Positions 16,370-25,394 of a stretch of 64,000 nucleotides of DNA are shown here, one piece after another. The stretch comes from Glycomyces tenuis DSM 44171 (GTDB lineage Bacteria > Actinomycetota > Actinomycetes > Mycobacteriales > Micromonosporaceae): assembly GCF_000427885.1 (NCBI RefSeq), contig NZ_ATYW01000017.1:1-64000 (forward strand), read 5' to 3'. Each line of letters opens with the position of its first letter. The first letter of the stretch is position 1. Under the pieces are notes generated by a model. That model was not told the DNA's origin and ran no database searches. It saw only the letters and a program-made list of their open reading frames with translations. The position numbers were made by a program, and so were the translations under genes.

Positions 16370-17985
16370 ACGATGCGCTGCGTGAGCTCGTGCTCCCGAA
16401 GCTCGACCGCGTCCAGAAGACTGCTGATGGATTCATGGCTCGCTGCCCCGCGCACGAGGACCGCAACCCGTCCCTGTCGTTGGGGTACGGCACGAAGCAC
16501 CCGGTGATCTTCAAGTGCCACGCCGGATGCGACGCCGAGGACATCCTCAAGGCGCTCGGCCTGACGTGGGAGGAGCTCTCCGCGCCACGCGAAGAACGCA
16601 AGGGTGCCTACCGCGGCAAGTCGACGATGATCGCCACCTACGACTACGTCGACGAGGACGGGAAGCTCCTGTACCAGGTGTGCCGGTTCGAACCGAAGAA
16701 GTTCTTGCAGCGGCGACCGCTCCCCGGCGGCGATTGGGAGTTCAAACTCGGCAACACCCGCCGGGTCCTGTATCGGCTCCCCGCGGTCATCGAAGCGGTC
16801 AAAGCTGGCCGGCAGGTGTGGGTCGTCGAGGGCGAGAAGGACGTTCACGCCGTCGAAGAGCGGCTCGGGCTCCCTGCCACGTGCAACTCCGGCGGGGCCG
16901 GCATGGGCTGGCCCGACTCAGCCTTCGAGATGTTCCGGGATGCCTCGGTGGCGATCTGGTCCGATGCGGACAAGGAGGGCCGGGCGCACGCCCGCAAGGT
17001 CATGGCATCGCTGGCGGCCGTCGGCGCCGAGGTCACCGTCTACGAGTCCCCGACCCACAAGGACGCCGCCGACCACCTCGGCGCCGGGTTCGGCCTCGAG
17101 GAACTGGTGGAGACCCGCGCGACCACCGAGGAGCCCACCCCGGTGCTGGCCCCGGATCTGTGGGAGTTCATCGCCGCCGGCGACGACGCCTATGACTGGC
17201 TCGTCCCCGATGTGCTGGAGCGCGGCGACCGGCTGATGATCACCGGCGCCGAAGGGCTCGGGAAGTCGGTGTGGTGCCGGCAGTTGTGCGTCCAGCTCGC
17301 CGCGGGGATCCACCCGTTCCAGCCCGGCACGGTCGACCCGGTGAAGGTCCTCGTCGTCGACTGCGAGAACTCCATGCGGCAGAACCGCCGCCACTACGGC
17401 ACCCTCGCCGGGCTGTCGGTGTCGAAGGGCCGCCGTGTCCCTGATGGTGGGCTGCGGCTGATCCACCGCCCCGAGGGCATCGACCTCACGAAGGGCGACG
17501 ACGCCGAATGGCTCCTCGAACGAGTCCGCGCGCACCGGCCGGACGTGCTGTACATCGGCCCGTTCTACCGGCTGCACGCCTCGGACATCAACGACGAGTC
17601 CGCGGCCCGCAAGACCGTCTCTGTTCTCGACGCTGCCCGTGTCGCCGGCGACGGGTGCGTGCTGCTGATGGAGGCGCACGCCGGGCACGGCCAGCACGGC
17701 TCCCAGCGGGCACTGCGCCCGGTCGGATCCAGCCTGCTGCTGCGGTGGCCGGAGTTCGGGTTCGGGTTGCGACGCGCGAAGGAGTGCCTGCCGAACGAGC
17801 AGCGCCCACGGCTGGTGGATCTCGAGGCGTGGCGCGGCGCCCGCGATGAACGCGATTGGCCGTCGTCGTTCCGGCACGGCAAGACCGGCGAATGGCCGTG
17901 GATGCCCGAGGCGGCCGTGAAGCCTGAGTGGTCGTCCGCGTCGCAGTGGTCGGCCGAGTCCCTGTCCGAGCGGGGGGTGGCGTGA
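16360..17985 (+). CDS. Primase-helicase
   Basis: 541 aa from ATG 16360. The N-terminal CHC2-type zinc site (C29, H32, C53, C57) is followed by a TOPRIM domain with VVEGEKD near 155-161 and SDAD at 201-204. The C-terminal half is a RepA/DnaB-like RecA fold: Walker A GAEGLGKS at 296-303, VLVVDCE and a conserved MEAHAGHG sensor region. The protein should synthesise primers and unwind DNA at the phage fork. No phage polymerase gene is seen, so the host replisome is probably recruited. Confidence 0.88.
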   Translation: MGLNDALRELVLPKLDRVQKTADGFMARCPAHEDRNPSLSLGYGTKHPVIFKCHAGCDAEDILKALGLTWEELSAPREERKGAYRGKSTMIATYDYVDEDGKLLYQVCRFEPKKFLQRRPLPGGDWEFKLGNTRRVLYRLPAVIEAVKAGRQVWVVEGEKDVHAVEERLGLPATCNSGGAGMGWPDSAFEMFRDASVAIWSDADKEGRAHARKVMASLAAVGAEVTVYESPTHKDAADHLGAGFGLEELVETRATTEEPTPVLAPDLWEFIAAGDDAYDWLVPDVLERGDRLMITGAEGLGKSVWCRQLCVQLAAGIHPFQPGTVDPVKVLVVDCENSMRQNRRHYGTLAGLSVSKGRRVPDGGLRLIHRPEGIDLTKGDDAEWLLERVRAHRPDVLYIGPFYRLHASDINDESAARKTVSVLDAARVAGDGCVLLMEAHAGHGQHGSQRALRPVGSSLLLRWPEFGFGLRRAKECLPNEQRPRLVDLEAWRGARDERDWPSSFRHGKTGEWPWMPEAAVKPEWSSASQWSAESLSERGVA

Positions 17986-18048
17986 TTCCTCTGTCTCCTG
18001 CTTGTCCCCTGTCCGACCCGAAGTAACCCAACCCGAAAGGACCCCGAA

Positions 18049-18267
18049 ATGGAATCCCTGGCCAAGTTCTTCATCGCTCTCGGCATCTTCGTCGCTTCGA
18101 TCCCGCTGGTGGCGTGGCTGTTCATGCTCGGCGTCGGCGTGATCCACCACGAGTGGCTGCCGATGATGCCGACGATCGGCTACAAGTCCTCGCTGATCGT
18201 GTGCGCGATCGCGATGCCGCTGCTGCGCCTGTCGGTGCTGCCCGGCAGCAGTTCGAAGGACGACTGA
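18049..18267 (+). CDS. Small two-helix membrane protein
   Basis: 72 aa with two hydrophobic segments (FFIALGIFVASIPLVAWLF and SSLIVCAIAMPLLRLSV). RBS AAAGGACC precedes ATG 18049. It stands alone between the primase-helicase and the next small gene. No family recognised; it is not next to the lysis genes, so a holin role is unlikely. Confidence 0.65.
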   Translation: MESLAKFFIALGIFVASIPLVAWLFMLGVGVIHHEWLPMMPTIGYKSSLIVCAIAMPLLRLSVLPGSSSKDD

Positions 18268-18273
18268 CCAGAC

Positions 18274-18300
18274 GGGCGGCGCCCGAGCTGGGTGCCGCCC
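18274..18300 (+). other. Intergenic hairpin
   Basis: GGGCGGCGCCC (18274-18284) pairs with GGGTGCCGCCC (18290-18300) with one G-U. There is no T-run, so it is likely a weak pause or mRNA-stability element. Confidence 0.5.
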
Positions 18301-18330
18301 CCTGTCCGACACCAACCCCGAGGAGAACTG

Positions 18331-18549
18331 ATGGACGACTACGACTTCGACGAACCGTTCGGCCCGGTCTACGCCGCGCCCCGCGGCGCCGACTGCCCCG
18401 ACTGCAAGTGCTGCACGAAGGCCCTGTGCGACAAGGCCCGGTCGACGCCGTTCCTGTCCTGCCAGCAGCTTTCGAACGCTCCGAGCCTGGTCAAGGACTG
18501 CCCTTGCCCGGTCAAGCCCACCACAATCACCGAAAGGACCGAACGATGA
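18331..18549 (+). CDS. Cys-rich hypothetical protein
   Basis: 72 aa from ATG 18331, preceded by GAGGAG. Seven Cys, mostly in DCPDCKCCTKALCDK, suggest a compact zinc or metal-binding fold. The N-terminus is acidic. ATGA overlap with the following gene. Function unknown. Confidence 0.65.
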   Translation: MDDYDFDEPFGPVYAAPRGADCPDCKCCTKALCDKARSTPFLSCQQLSNAPSLVKDCPCPVKPTTITERTER

Positions 18550-18752
18550 ACTACCGATACAGCACCGAGGACATCCATTCGATCGTCGATGGCGCCGATG
18601 GCAACTACGACGACGGCCTGGACGCGTACGTGTCCGTCCGACCCGTGGAGGGTGCCTCGATCATTGAGTTGACCTCGACCGAGGAAGACAAGGCCGATCG
18701 CGTGACCGAGCGGTTCCGCGTCACCGTGGAGCGGATCGAGGGCGACCAGTGA
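18546..18752 (+). CDS. Hypothetical acidic protein
   Basis: 68 aa from ATG 18546. Strongly acidic with no Cys and no recognised fold. It overlaps the genes on both sides (ATGA and GTGA), consistent with the compact early operon. Confidence 0.6.
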   Translation: MNYRYSTEDIHSIVDGADGNYDDGLDAYVSVRPVEGASIIELTSTEEDKADRVTERFRVTVERIEGDQ

Positions 18753-19177
18753 GCACCCTCCCCGATGGCTACTACGCCGTCCCTGACCCTGACGACCCGG
18801 ACACCATGACCCGCTGGCGGGTCGACAGCGGTGGGATGCACCCGCACCCGGCGAAGACCTGGTACGGCCCCGCGAGGCCGCTCCGGAAAGACGCGCCCGG
18901 CAAGCCCGGCACCGACGAATACATCGCGTGGATGCGGGACTACTTCGACGAGTGGGGATCCTGGGCGCGGCGCGTCAAGGAAGCGATCGAGGCGAACCCG
19001 CTGATCGCCCGGTTCCACTTCACCGAGTCGACCGGGCACTGCCACAACTGCGGACGCGTTCTCACTGATGGGACGTCGCGGACGCTCGGGATCGGCCCTG
19101 ACTGCCGCGAACGCATCCCTCACGACCTGTTCTCGGCGTACCTGGCTGAGGTCAAGCGCGCCCGGGAGGTCCGATGA
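18749..19177 (+). CDS. DUF6011-like zinc protein
   Basis: 142 aa from GTG 18749. The block GHCHNCGRVLTD followed by RTLGIGPDCRE is the C-x2-C...C signature of DUF6011, a small zinc-binding domain found in many actinophages. The N-terminal part contains an aromatic-rich substrate-like segment. Function unknown. Confidence 0.75.
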   Translation: MSTLPDGYYAVPDPDDPDTMTRWRVDSGGMHPHPAKTWYGPARPLRKDAPGKPGTDEYIAWMRDYFDEWGSWARRVKEAIEANPLIARFHFTESTGHCHNCGRVLTDGTSRTLGIGPDCRERIPHDLFSAYLAEVKRAREVR

Positions 19178-19737
19178 GCGCCGAAACCCAGAAGCTGACC
19201 GGCGACGAGTACATGCAACTGCTGGAGCAGCGCCGTTCCGAGTGGGAGGCTGCGCACCCGGCCCGCGAGGCCGCTGAGGCGGAGATCGCGCGGATCAAGC
19301 GGGAGTTCCCGGGAGCCAACCCGACACTCAAGCCCGGGTGGGAGCCGCCGCGTCCCCTGCTGGAGTGGTTCATCCGGCCGGGTGACGAGGACCTGGTGGA
19401 CCTGCCCGAGAAGCAGACCGCGCCGAAGCGGGCCCCGAAACCCCGCGTGTACCGGTCGGCGGCGTCGTTGATCGCCGAACGTGACGAGCTGGTGGAGCGT
19501 CGGGACGCGATCGTCGCCGACGATGGCGGGGACATGGCCGCCGTGAACCTGTCGCCGCACTCGCGGTCCCGTGCCGCTCGGAACGCGGGCCGCCGCCGGT
19601 TCGCGCAACTGGACCGCGACCTGGAGCGCGTGGCGAAGCTGAACCGCCGCATTCAGGCCCTGAACTTCCGTATCACCACTGCCCAAGCGCGCGAGAAGCG
19701 TGCCGCCAAAACCACTACCCGAGAGGACCAGAAATGA
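19174..19737 (+). CDS. Hypothetical charged helical protein
   Basis: 187 aa. The C-terminal half is a long charged helix rich in Arg, Glu and Ala (RRRFAQLDRDLERVAKLNRR), probably a coiled coil. ATGA overlaps on both sides. No family recognised. Confidence 0.6.
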   Translation: MSAETQKLTGDEYMQLLEQRRSEWEAAHPAREAAEAEIARIKREFPGANPTLKPGWEPPRPLLEWFIRPGDEDLVDLPEKQTAPKRAPKPRVYRSAASLIAERDELVERRDAIVADDGGDMAAVNLSPHSRSRAARNAGRRRFAQLDRDLERVAKLNRRIQALNFRITTAQAREKRAAKTTTREDQK

Positions 19738-20048
19738 CCGACCAGGCCACCACCCGGCCAGACCGGCGCATCGCCGAGCTGGAGGCCATCAACGACCAGC
19801 TGCGCTGGAACCTGCGCGACGCCGAAAAGGGCCACACGGCGCTGTGGGGCCTGATCGACGCCGCCCGCCGGGCGCTCATCGATAACGCCCGGTCGTACCC
19901 GCCGAGCAGCGAAGGGCATGGGGCGGCGCGGGCGGCGCTGTTCGATTTCCTGCACGCGGTCGAGGACAAGCACTACGGCGCGGCTCGGCGCCGCTCGATC
20001 AATGCGGCGTGGGCGTACGTCGACCGGCTGATCGGGGGTGTCCGGTGA
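19734..20048 (+). CDS. Hypothetical protein
   Basis: 104 aa, helical, starting with TDQATTRPDRRIAELEAIND. It resembles many small actinophage coiled-coil proteins. Function unknown. Confidence 0.6.
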   Translation: MTDQATTRPDRRIAELEAINDQLRWNLRDAEKGHTALWGLIDAARRALIDNARSYPPSSEGHGAARAALFDFLHAVEDKHYGAARRRSINAAWAYVDRLIGGVR

Positions 20049-20890
20049 CCGCTGAACCGATGACCACCGAAGACCTGGACCGTCTCCGGCACAACGCCGA
20101 GAAGTACCAGACCTCCCGAACGCCGAGTGACCTGCTGTGGCTGTCGATTGCTGGTGACTTCGCTGCCCTTGTGGCCGAGGTCGACCGGCTCCGCGCCCGC
20201 AACGCCGACCTGTTCCGCCGTCTCGGTGGGCACATGGACGACCTGGGCGACATGACGACCGAGCGGGACCGGCTCCGTGCCGACCTGGCCGAGTCCGATG
20301 AGCTGCTGGCGTCCGCTGAACGCGACCGGGAGCAGTACCGGATCGAGCGGGACGCCCTGGCCGCGAAGCTCACCGCCTTCCGTGCGCTCCCGCCCGAGCC
20401 GCGATGCGATCACGAGGGCGACTGCTCGGTTTGGTCGCACGGCTGGGACTCCGGCCGGAACGCGACCCTGCGGGAGGTCGGGCGTGTCCTCGACGGACAG
20501 CTGCCGCTCCGGGACTACTCGGAGACGCCCCGTCCGCCCGTCCAGGAGCGCGTCTCCGGCCCGGAAGCCCCGGAAGGGTCCACCGATAGGGGTACACCCG
20601 TTCCAGAATCTCTCAGAAGCAATCAGGTGTCCGATAGCCACTGGCTGAAGTTCAACGCCGACTGTCAGGTCACCGGCTGCCAGTGCGGGTTCCGCGCGGA
20701 CCTCGACTCCGATTGCGAATTCGGCGACTCGGTCGTGGCGCACCTCCTCGACGTCGGGCATATCGCACAGGCCGACGCATTGAAGGCCGCCATCCGCAAA
20801 GAACACCAAGAGCCTGAGTGGGTGGCGTACGAGAAGCCCTGCGACGACTGCAAGACCGCCGACCAGGAAGGACACGCCGATGAACGCTGA
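20045..20890 (+). CDS. Hypothetical coiled-coil protein with Cys-rich C-terminus
   Basis: 281 aa from GTG 20045 (GTGA overlap). Residues 35-115 form a coiled coil (LVAEVDRLRARNADLFRRLG and similar heptads). The C-terminal half has CDHEGDCS, TGCQCGF and CDDCK, suggesting metal-binding sites. It could be a scaffold-like or DNA-binding early protein, but there is no recognised family. Confidence 0.6.
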   Translation: MTAEPMTTEDLDRLRHNAEKYQTSRTPSDLLWLSIAGDFAALVAEVDRLRARNADLFRRLGGHMDDLGDMTTERDRLRADLAESDELLASAERDREQYRIERDALAAKLTAFRALPPEPRCDHEGDCSVWSHGWDSGRNATLREVGRVLDGQLPLRDYSETPRPPVQERVSGPEAPEGSTDRGTPVPESLRSNQVSDSHWLKFNADCQVTGCQCGFRADLDSDCEFGDSVVAHLLDVGHIAQADALKAAIRKEHQEPEWVAYEKPCDDCKTADQEGHADER

Positions 20891-21236
20891 GCTGACCACC
20901 GAGGAACAGGCCGAACTGGAACGCATCGTCGCCAGCCTCCACGAACACGGCTACGTCGACCTCGACGAGTTCGTCTACCCGAAGTCGGGACTCAAGCTCC
21001 GCGTGGGAACCCGCATCAAGCACCGCAACGAGGAGTACTGGAAAGCGATCCGTCACGGCACCGCCAACGTCGTCGCGCTCACCGAGAAGCCGGACTCGCC
21101 GTGGTCGAAGACGTACCGCATGCGCGATATCGAGCTGGTCATGTTCCGGCAGGAGCGGGAGATCGGGTCGCGGTTGTCGCAGGTCGCTCAGTACCACATC
21201 GATGTGATCGAGGAGGGCCGGGCTGATGAGCGCTGA
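20880..21236 (+). CDS. Hypothetical protein
   Basis: 118 aa from ATG 20880. Mixed alpha/beta composition with a GYVDLDEFVYPKSG segment and no Cys. It overlaps the upstream gene by 11 nt and the downstream gene by 11 nt. Not recognised. Confidence 0.6.
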   Translation: MNAELTTEEQAELERIVASLHEHGYVDLDEFVYPKSGLKLRVGTRIKHRNEEYWKAIRHGTANVVALTEKPDSPWSKTYRMRDIELVMFRQEREIGSRLSQVAQYHIDVIEEGRADER

Positions 21237-21567
21237 CGCCCCGACGCTGTTCGACCACCTGCCGCCCGCCGAGGACTCGCCCGCCACCGAGCCGCACCAG
21301 GCATGGGAGGACATGAGTCCGGAAGAGCGCAAGCGCGCCGCTCGCGCAGGCGTGCTCGCCGCCCAAGAAATGATGGCGGAATGGTACGCCCTGCGGGCTG
21401 AACTGGCAGGCCAGGACGATGCGGGCACTGACACCACCGATCTGCGTGAGGGCCCGTCCGTGACCTCACCGCCGCTCGCCGCCGAGCGGCAGGCCCGAAA
21501 ATCGGCCGACGACTGCACGAACTGGTGCGCACCCCGGCCTGAGGGCCAGTCCTGCTGGTGTACATGA
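21226..21567 (+). CDS. Hypothetical protein, Cys at C-terminus
   Basis: 113 aa. It begins MSADAPTLFDHLPPAE, similar to the start of the protein at 11814 (MSDQPTLFDTAP), suggesting a shared short N-terminal peptide. The C-terminus ends with CTNWCAPRPEGQSCWCT, a four-Cys tail. Function unknown. Confidence 0.6.
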   Translation: MSADAPTLFDHLPPAEDSPATEPHQAWEDMSPEERKRAARAGVLAAQEMMAEWYALRAELAGQDDAGTDTTDLREGPSVTSPPLAAERQARKSADDCTNWCAPRPEGQSCWCT

Positions 21568-21827
21568 AGGACCAACTCCGGACCGACGAGGGCACGCACG
21601 TCGACATGATCGCGCGGATCCTCGTCGGCTCCGACTGGGACGACGGCGTCCGGTACACCGACATCGGCACCCGCGAGACCGTCGAGCACCTCGCCAGGCA
21701 GATCATCGCCACGCTCCAGCCCGCCCACTACAGGGAAGCCGCGGGCTCCCTCGACCACATCCATCCCGAAGCGGCACGGCTGCTGCGGAGTGTCGCGAAA
21801 GACCTCGAAGAAGGAGAACCCGAATGA
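21564..21827 (+). CDS. Hypothetical protein
   Basis: 87 aa from ATG 21564, chosen for its ATGA overlap with the previous stop; a GTG at 21558 is in frame. Helical, with RETVEHLARQIIATL. No family recognised. Confidence 0.6.
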   Translation: MKDQLRTDEGTHVDMIARILVGSDWDDGVRYTDIGTRETVEHLARQIIATLQPAHYREAAGSLDHIHPEAARLLRSVAKDLEEGEPE

Positions 21828-21937
21828 AGACCTGCGAGAACTGCTACGGCCAATACGACCCGGATATCGAGGGCGCTGACGGGCTCTGCGAGGAGTGCTA
21901 CGGCGACCAGTTCGAGGAGGCCCCCGATGAGGACTGA
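21824..21937 (+). CDS. 37-aa zinc-ribbon peptide
   Basis: Starts MKTCENCYGQ and ends with LCEECYGDQ, giving two C-x2-C knuckles 16 residues apart, a minimal zinc ribbon. ATG 21824 overlaps the preceding stop and its own stop lies inside the next gene. The coupling and motif support a real gene despite its length. Confidence 0.7.
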   Translation: MKTCENCYGQYDPDIEGADGLCEECYGDQFEEAPDED

Positions 21938-22199
21938 GACCCGACCTCGCCGCCGGATCGCACGGAAGCGCCACTACTGCAACGGCTGCGGCACCACCGC
22001 GATCGCGCCCGGCCAGCCGTACCTGTCCGGGACCGTGTTCCCCGGCCACGACCTCATCCAGACCACCATCCCGCTGCGGCTAGCCGAATGCGGCGACTGC
22101 GCGACCCGGTACGGCCGCGCGCACCTGCTGGGAGACGCCTCCGAGACGATCGCCGCCGCGCTCGACCGGGCGCACAACGAAGGAGAGAGGTCACGATGA
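21927..22199 (+). CDS. Zinc-ribbon hypothetical protein
   Basis: 90 aa. A basic N-terminus (RPRRRIARKRH) is followed by YCNGCGTT and CGDCATRYG, two C-x2-C motifs about 40 residues apart. Probably a nucleic-acid-binding zinc ribbon. Function unknown. Confidence 0.65.
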   Translation: MRTETRPRRRIARKRHYCNGCGTTAIAPGQPYLSGTVFPGHDLIQTTIPLRLAECGDCATRYGRAHLLGDASETIAAALDRAHNEGERSR

Positions 22200-22591
22200 T
22201 CCGCTCCGAGAAATTCCTCATCTCCCAACGCCCCTACGCCATCAACCTCGACAGCTTCACCGTCGAGGAACGCGACATGAACGACCGCATGTACTGGGTG
22301 GTCGATGTCGAATCCGTCTGGTTCCGACGCCGCCGCGGCGCTACCGTCGCCGCCATCGGACACATCCAGTCCTACAACTTCGACCACCGGCCCGCCGACG
22401 TCCACTCGTTCCTTACTGGGCTCGACGACAGCCGCGACAGCGGACGGTGCGAAGGCCGCTGGGACGGCACCCGCTACTGGGGCGCGCAGGAGCCCAACGT
22501 GATCGAGAAGCACCTGGCGTTGCTGCGGCCCATGCTCGACAACTATCCGGCCATCCCGGACGGCTTCGACGGCTGGTGGCGGTTCCGATGA
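22196..22591 (+). CDS. Hypothetical protein, Trp-rich C-terminus
   Basis: 131 aa from ATG 22196 (ATGA overlap). It contains aromatic-rich segments (YWVVDVESVWFRRR and GFDGWWRFR) typical of a folded beta-rich protein. No family recognised. Confidence 0.6.
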   Translation: MIRSEKFLISQRPYAINLDSFTVEERDMNDRMYWVVDVESVWFRRRRGATVAAIGHIQSYNFDHRPADVHSFLTGLDDSRDSGRCEGRWDGTRYWGAQEPNVIEKHLALLRPMLDNYPAIPDGFDGWWRFR

Positions 22592-22896
22592 GCAGCGAAT
22601 TCAGGGAAATCCGCGAAGACCTGAATACCAGCGGAGATGTTCAGGGGAACCTGACACCAGCCGAGCAGGCCGCCGCCGACGCGCTCATGGACACGATCGG
22701 ATCGAGCCTTACGGACACCGCCCGCGCCGTGGTAGCCGCCGTCCGGCCCGAGATCTACGACGAGATCGCAACCCAGCTCGAACAGCAGCAATTCCTCAAG
22801 GGCGAGCGGGCATGGCCGTTCGTGGACCTGCTCCGCCAGACCGCGAACGGCATACGCTACGCCGCCCGCCAGGCCGAGGAGAGCGACCGTGGCTAG
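22588..22896 (+). CDS. Hypothetical helical protein
   Basis: 102 aa from ATG 22588. Ala-rich helices throughout. It overlaps the methylase gene by 8 nt. Not recognised. Confidence 0.6.
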   Translation: MSSEFREIREDLNTSGDVQGNLTPAEQAAADALMDTIGSSLTDTARAVVAAVRPEIYDEIATQLEQQQFLKGERAWPFVDLLRQTANGIRYAARQAEESDRG

Positions 22897-23383
22897 CGCG
22901 ATCGGCGCCCACCACTCCGCCAGGGCCAGATCCAACGTCTGGCTGACCCCGCCGGGGATCACCGAAGCGCTCGGCCCGTTCGATCTGGACCCGTGCGGGC
23001 ACGAAGGATGGCCGACCGCGAAAGAGCTGATCTGCCCGCCCCGCGACGGCCTCACCGAACCCTGGCACGGCCGGGTGTGGTTGAACTGCCCGTATCGGGA
23101 AATCGGGGCGTGGCTGGCCAAGCTCGCCGACCACGGCGACGGGATCGCGTTGACGTTCGCCCGCACCGAGACCGCCTGGTTCATCGACCACATCTGGAAG
23201 AAGGCCACCGGAGTCAAGTTCCTGCACGGCAGGATCCGGTTCTGGCACCCCGAGGGCTACCAGGCCCGCGACAACGCCGGCGCCCCCTCCGTCCTGGCCG
23301 CCTACGGCCCCGAGTGCGCCCGGTCCCTCCGCGATGACACCCGCATCCGCGGCACCTACCTGCCCATCAGGAGCACGCCATGA
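22889..23383 (+). CDS. Phage N6-adenine DNA methyltransferase (Dam family)
   Basis: 164 aa from GTG 22889. It matches the compact phage Dam family (PF05869): VWLTPPGI, FDLDPCGHEG (SAM-binding-like), WLNCPYRE in place of the DPPY catalytic motif, TFARTETAWF and KFLHGRIRFW. It should methylate adenine in phage DNA and could shield it from host restriction. No cognate restriction enzyme is adjacent, so it is a solitary methylase. Confidence 0.88.
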   Translation: MASAIGAHHSARARSNVWLTPPGITEALGPFDLDPCGHEGWPTAKELICPPRDGLTEPWHGRVWLNCPYREIGAWLAKLADHGDGIALTFARTETAWFIDHIWKKATGVKFLHGRIRFWHPEGYQARDNAGAPSVLAAYGPECARSLRDDTRIRGTYLPIRSTP

Positions 23384-23712
23384 CGTTCCACTACGACCCG
23401 GGCCCGTGCCCCTGCTGCAATCTCGACGGCCCCACGCGCGCCGAGGCCGAGCGGGCGGCTGACTGGCCGACCGCTACGGCGGCGCCGTGGACGGCCCGCC
23501 GGGCCGCCAGGGCCCGAGCCGCTGTCGACGGCGCGGACGGCTACCCCGTGGACCCGGCCGCCCTCGACTGGCCCCCGCCGCCCCCGGTCTCAGTCCACCA
23601 GGAACTGATCCGGCAGGGCCCGCTCCTCGACGAGGACGCCCGCGACATCCAGACACAGAACCGACCGAGCATCATCCGCCGAATCCTCAACGCACGAAAG
23701 GCAAGCACATGA
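23380..23712 (+). CDS. Hypothetical protein
   Basis: 110 aa. An N-terminal CPCCNLDG gives one C-x-C-C cluster, followed by an Ala/Arg-rich helix and a Pro-rich stretch. ATGA overlaps at both ends. Function unknown. Confidence 0.6.
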   Translation: MTFHYDPGPCPCCNLDGPTRAEAERAADWPTATAAPWTARRAARARAAVDGADGYPVDPAALDWPPPPPVSVHQELIRQGPLLDEDARDIQTQNRPSIIRRILNARKAST

Positions 23713-24041
23713 CCACGAACGAACTCCAGGCCAGCGTCGTGCTGGGCGATATCGCCGCCGAGCAGGTCCGCCAAGACGCGAAGTTCGGCGAACAGAACCA
23801 CATCGACGGCACCGGCGACTACGACGAGGCCGCCGACGCGGCTCGGAGGGCTTGCCAACGAGCGGCAAAGCACGGTTACCTCACCTGGCGGCATGTCCTG
23901 GCTGAGGAGGTGGCCGAGGCGTTCGCCGAGACCGACCCTGCCAAGCTCCGCGCCGAGCTCATTCAGGTCGCGGCTGTCGCGGCGACATGGGTCGAAGCGA
24001 TCGACCGGCGCACTCCTGGCCTGGACGGAGCCGGATCATGA
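23709..24041 (+). CDS. MazG-like NTP pyrophosphohydrolase
   Basis: 110 aa from ATG 23709. The all-alpha NTP-PPase pattern is visible: QVRQDAKFGEQNHIDG, then VLAEEVAEAFAETDPAKLRAEL with the acidic EExxE helix, then QVAAVAATWVEAID. Phage MazG-like proteins hydrolyse nucleotides, in some phages (p)ppGpp or dNTPs, to favour replication. Substrate here is unknown. Confidence 0.75.
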   Translation: MTTNELQASVVLGDIAAEQVRQDAKFGEQNHIDGTGDYDEAADAARRACQRAAKHGYLTWRHVLAEEVAEAFAETDPAKLRAELIQVAAVAATWVEAIDRRTPGLDGAGS

Positions 24042-24220
24042 GGCCAGACCATCCCAACGTCGGCTGCTTCAACCGTTACGAAGACGCTCAGGAGCAGGCC
24101 CGCTTCCGCGCTGATATCACGGGGCTCCGCTACCGCGTGCACTTCGAACGAGAGAACCGGTGGTGGCAGATCGTAGAGACGACTCGCCCACTGGCCAGCC
24201 GAAACGGAGCTGGGTCATGA
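24038..24220 (+). CDS. Hypothetical small protein
   Basis: 60 aa from ATG 24038 (ATGA overlap). Contains YRVHFERENRWWQIV, a short beta-rich segment. Not recognised. Confidence 0.55.
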   Translation: MRPDHPNVGCFNRYEDAQEQARFRADITGLRYRVHFERENRWWQIVETTRPLASRNGAGS

Positions 24221-24969
24221 GCGACCGCATGGACGCCGTCCTCACCAGCATCGACCAGGCCCTCGACGGCTGCGACGACGACTGGGCCGTCTCCGGCGAC
24301 GCCATGCGCTGGGCACCCCCCGGACAGGAAGCCAGCGAACCCCCTTGCGCCTGCACCATGTCCACCCTGTGCGACTACCACGGGCACGAACACCGAGCGC
24401 TGACCTCGCGCATGTTCGACATGGTCAACCTGAATTGCACCTGCGGGCACCTCGCAGTGTCGTTCCTCGGAGACGTGAACGACGAAGCGATCGAAGCGAA
24501 GTTCGCCGAGCACCTCGACGAGGCACGAGCACCCGCCGACGAAGACGAGTCGCTCGACCACACCATGCCCACCCAGAGCTGGGCCGTGACCGTCCCGGTC
24601 ACCTGCACGTACGTGAACCACGAAGCCATGAACGACCTCTTCGACGAAGACGACCCGCGAAACACCATCCGCGACAACCTCAACCAGATGCAGGACGAAG
24701 CGTGGCGGGCCGCTCTCGAACACCTCCAGGCCGACACCGGAGCGTCCGCCAACGGCGAACCCGACGAGGGCCAAGAGGTGTTCATCGGGTTCGACGTCGT
24801 CGGCGACACCGTCACCTACGCGATGGTGTCCGGCGACTGCATCTGGCGGACCGGATCGTTCCCGGCCCCTGAAGGCATCGACGAGGAGTGGCGTGACCAC
24901 ATGGGCCAGATCGTCGTCAAGGGCACCTGGACCAGCCAGCCCACCACCGACCCTAGGAGCACACCGTGA
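24217..24969 (+). CDS. Hypothetical acidic protein with Cys/His cluster
   Basis: 250 aa from ATG 24217. An early CACTMSTLCDYHGHEH cluster and NCTCGHLAV suggest zinc binding. The rest is acidic and helical. No known family and no catalytic motif visible. Confidence 0.6.
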   Translation: MSDRMDAVLTSIDQALDGCDDDWAVSGDAMRWAPPGQEASEPPCACTMSTLCDYHGHEHRALTSRMFDMVNLNCTCGHLAVSFLGDVNDEAIEAKFAEHLDEARAPADEDESLDHTMPTQSWAVTVPVTCTYVNHEAMNDLFDEDDPRNTIRDNLNQMQDEAWRAALEHLQADTGASANGEPDEGQEVFIGFDVVGDTVTYAMVSGDCIWRTGSFPAPEGIDEEWRDHMGQIVVKGTWTSQPTTDPRSTP

Positions 24970-25394
24970 GCAGCACCTACAAGGCCATCTGCCTCTCCCA
25001 CAACCCCGCCATCGAAATCCACGGCGAAGACCACGACGACCTGACCTGGAACGACCGCGAAACCGGGCTCGGCGCCCTCGCCCGCCGCACAGGCGACCTC
25101 GCCGCACACAAGACGTGCGACCTCGTCCTCGGCGCCTACAGCTACCCGCTCTGGGAAATCACCTGCCCCGTGAGCTCCGGGAAGCGCGTCGAGGGCATCA
25201 AGGACGGGTCGATCTGCTGCCACAACTACGACAAGTCCATCCAGGTCGACTGGCTGCGCTTGATGATCGCCGCGCTCATCGAGCCCACGACGGCCACAAA
25301 GAGGGTCCTCGAACGCCGGCTGATCGACGGATGTTGGCCGCCTGACCGGGTCTTGCGGTTGCGGCCCCTCCTGCTTCCCGAGGAGGACCAGTGA
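24966..25394 (+). CDS. Hypothetical protein
   Basis: 142 aa from GTG 24966. It begins SSTYKAICLSHNPAIEIHGED and has ICCHNYDKSIQVDWLRLM near the middle. Similar proteins occur in actinophages but have no known role. The stop overlaps the degenerate gene at 25391. Confidence 0.6.
   Translation: MSSTYKAICLSHNPAIEIHGEDHDDLTWNDRETGLGALARRTGDLAAHKTCDLVLGAYSYPLWEITCPVSSGKRVEGIKDGSICCHNYDKSIQVDWLRLMIAALIEPTTATKRVLERRLIDGCWPPDRVLRLRPLLLPEEDQ

Noticed and set aside
13344-24041. DUF4326, Dam methylase and MazG-like genes as one DNA-modification system
   Set aside because: They are up to 10 kb apart, separated by many unrelated small genes, and no base-modifying synthase is present, so grouping them would be unsupported.
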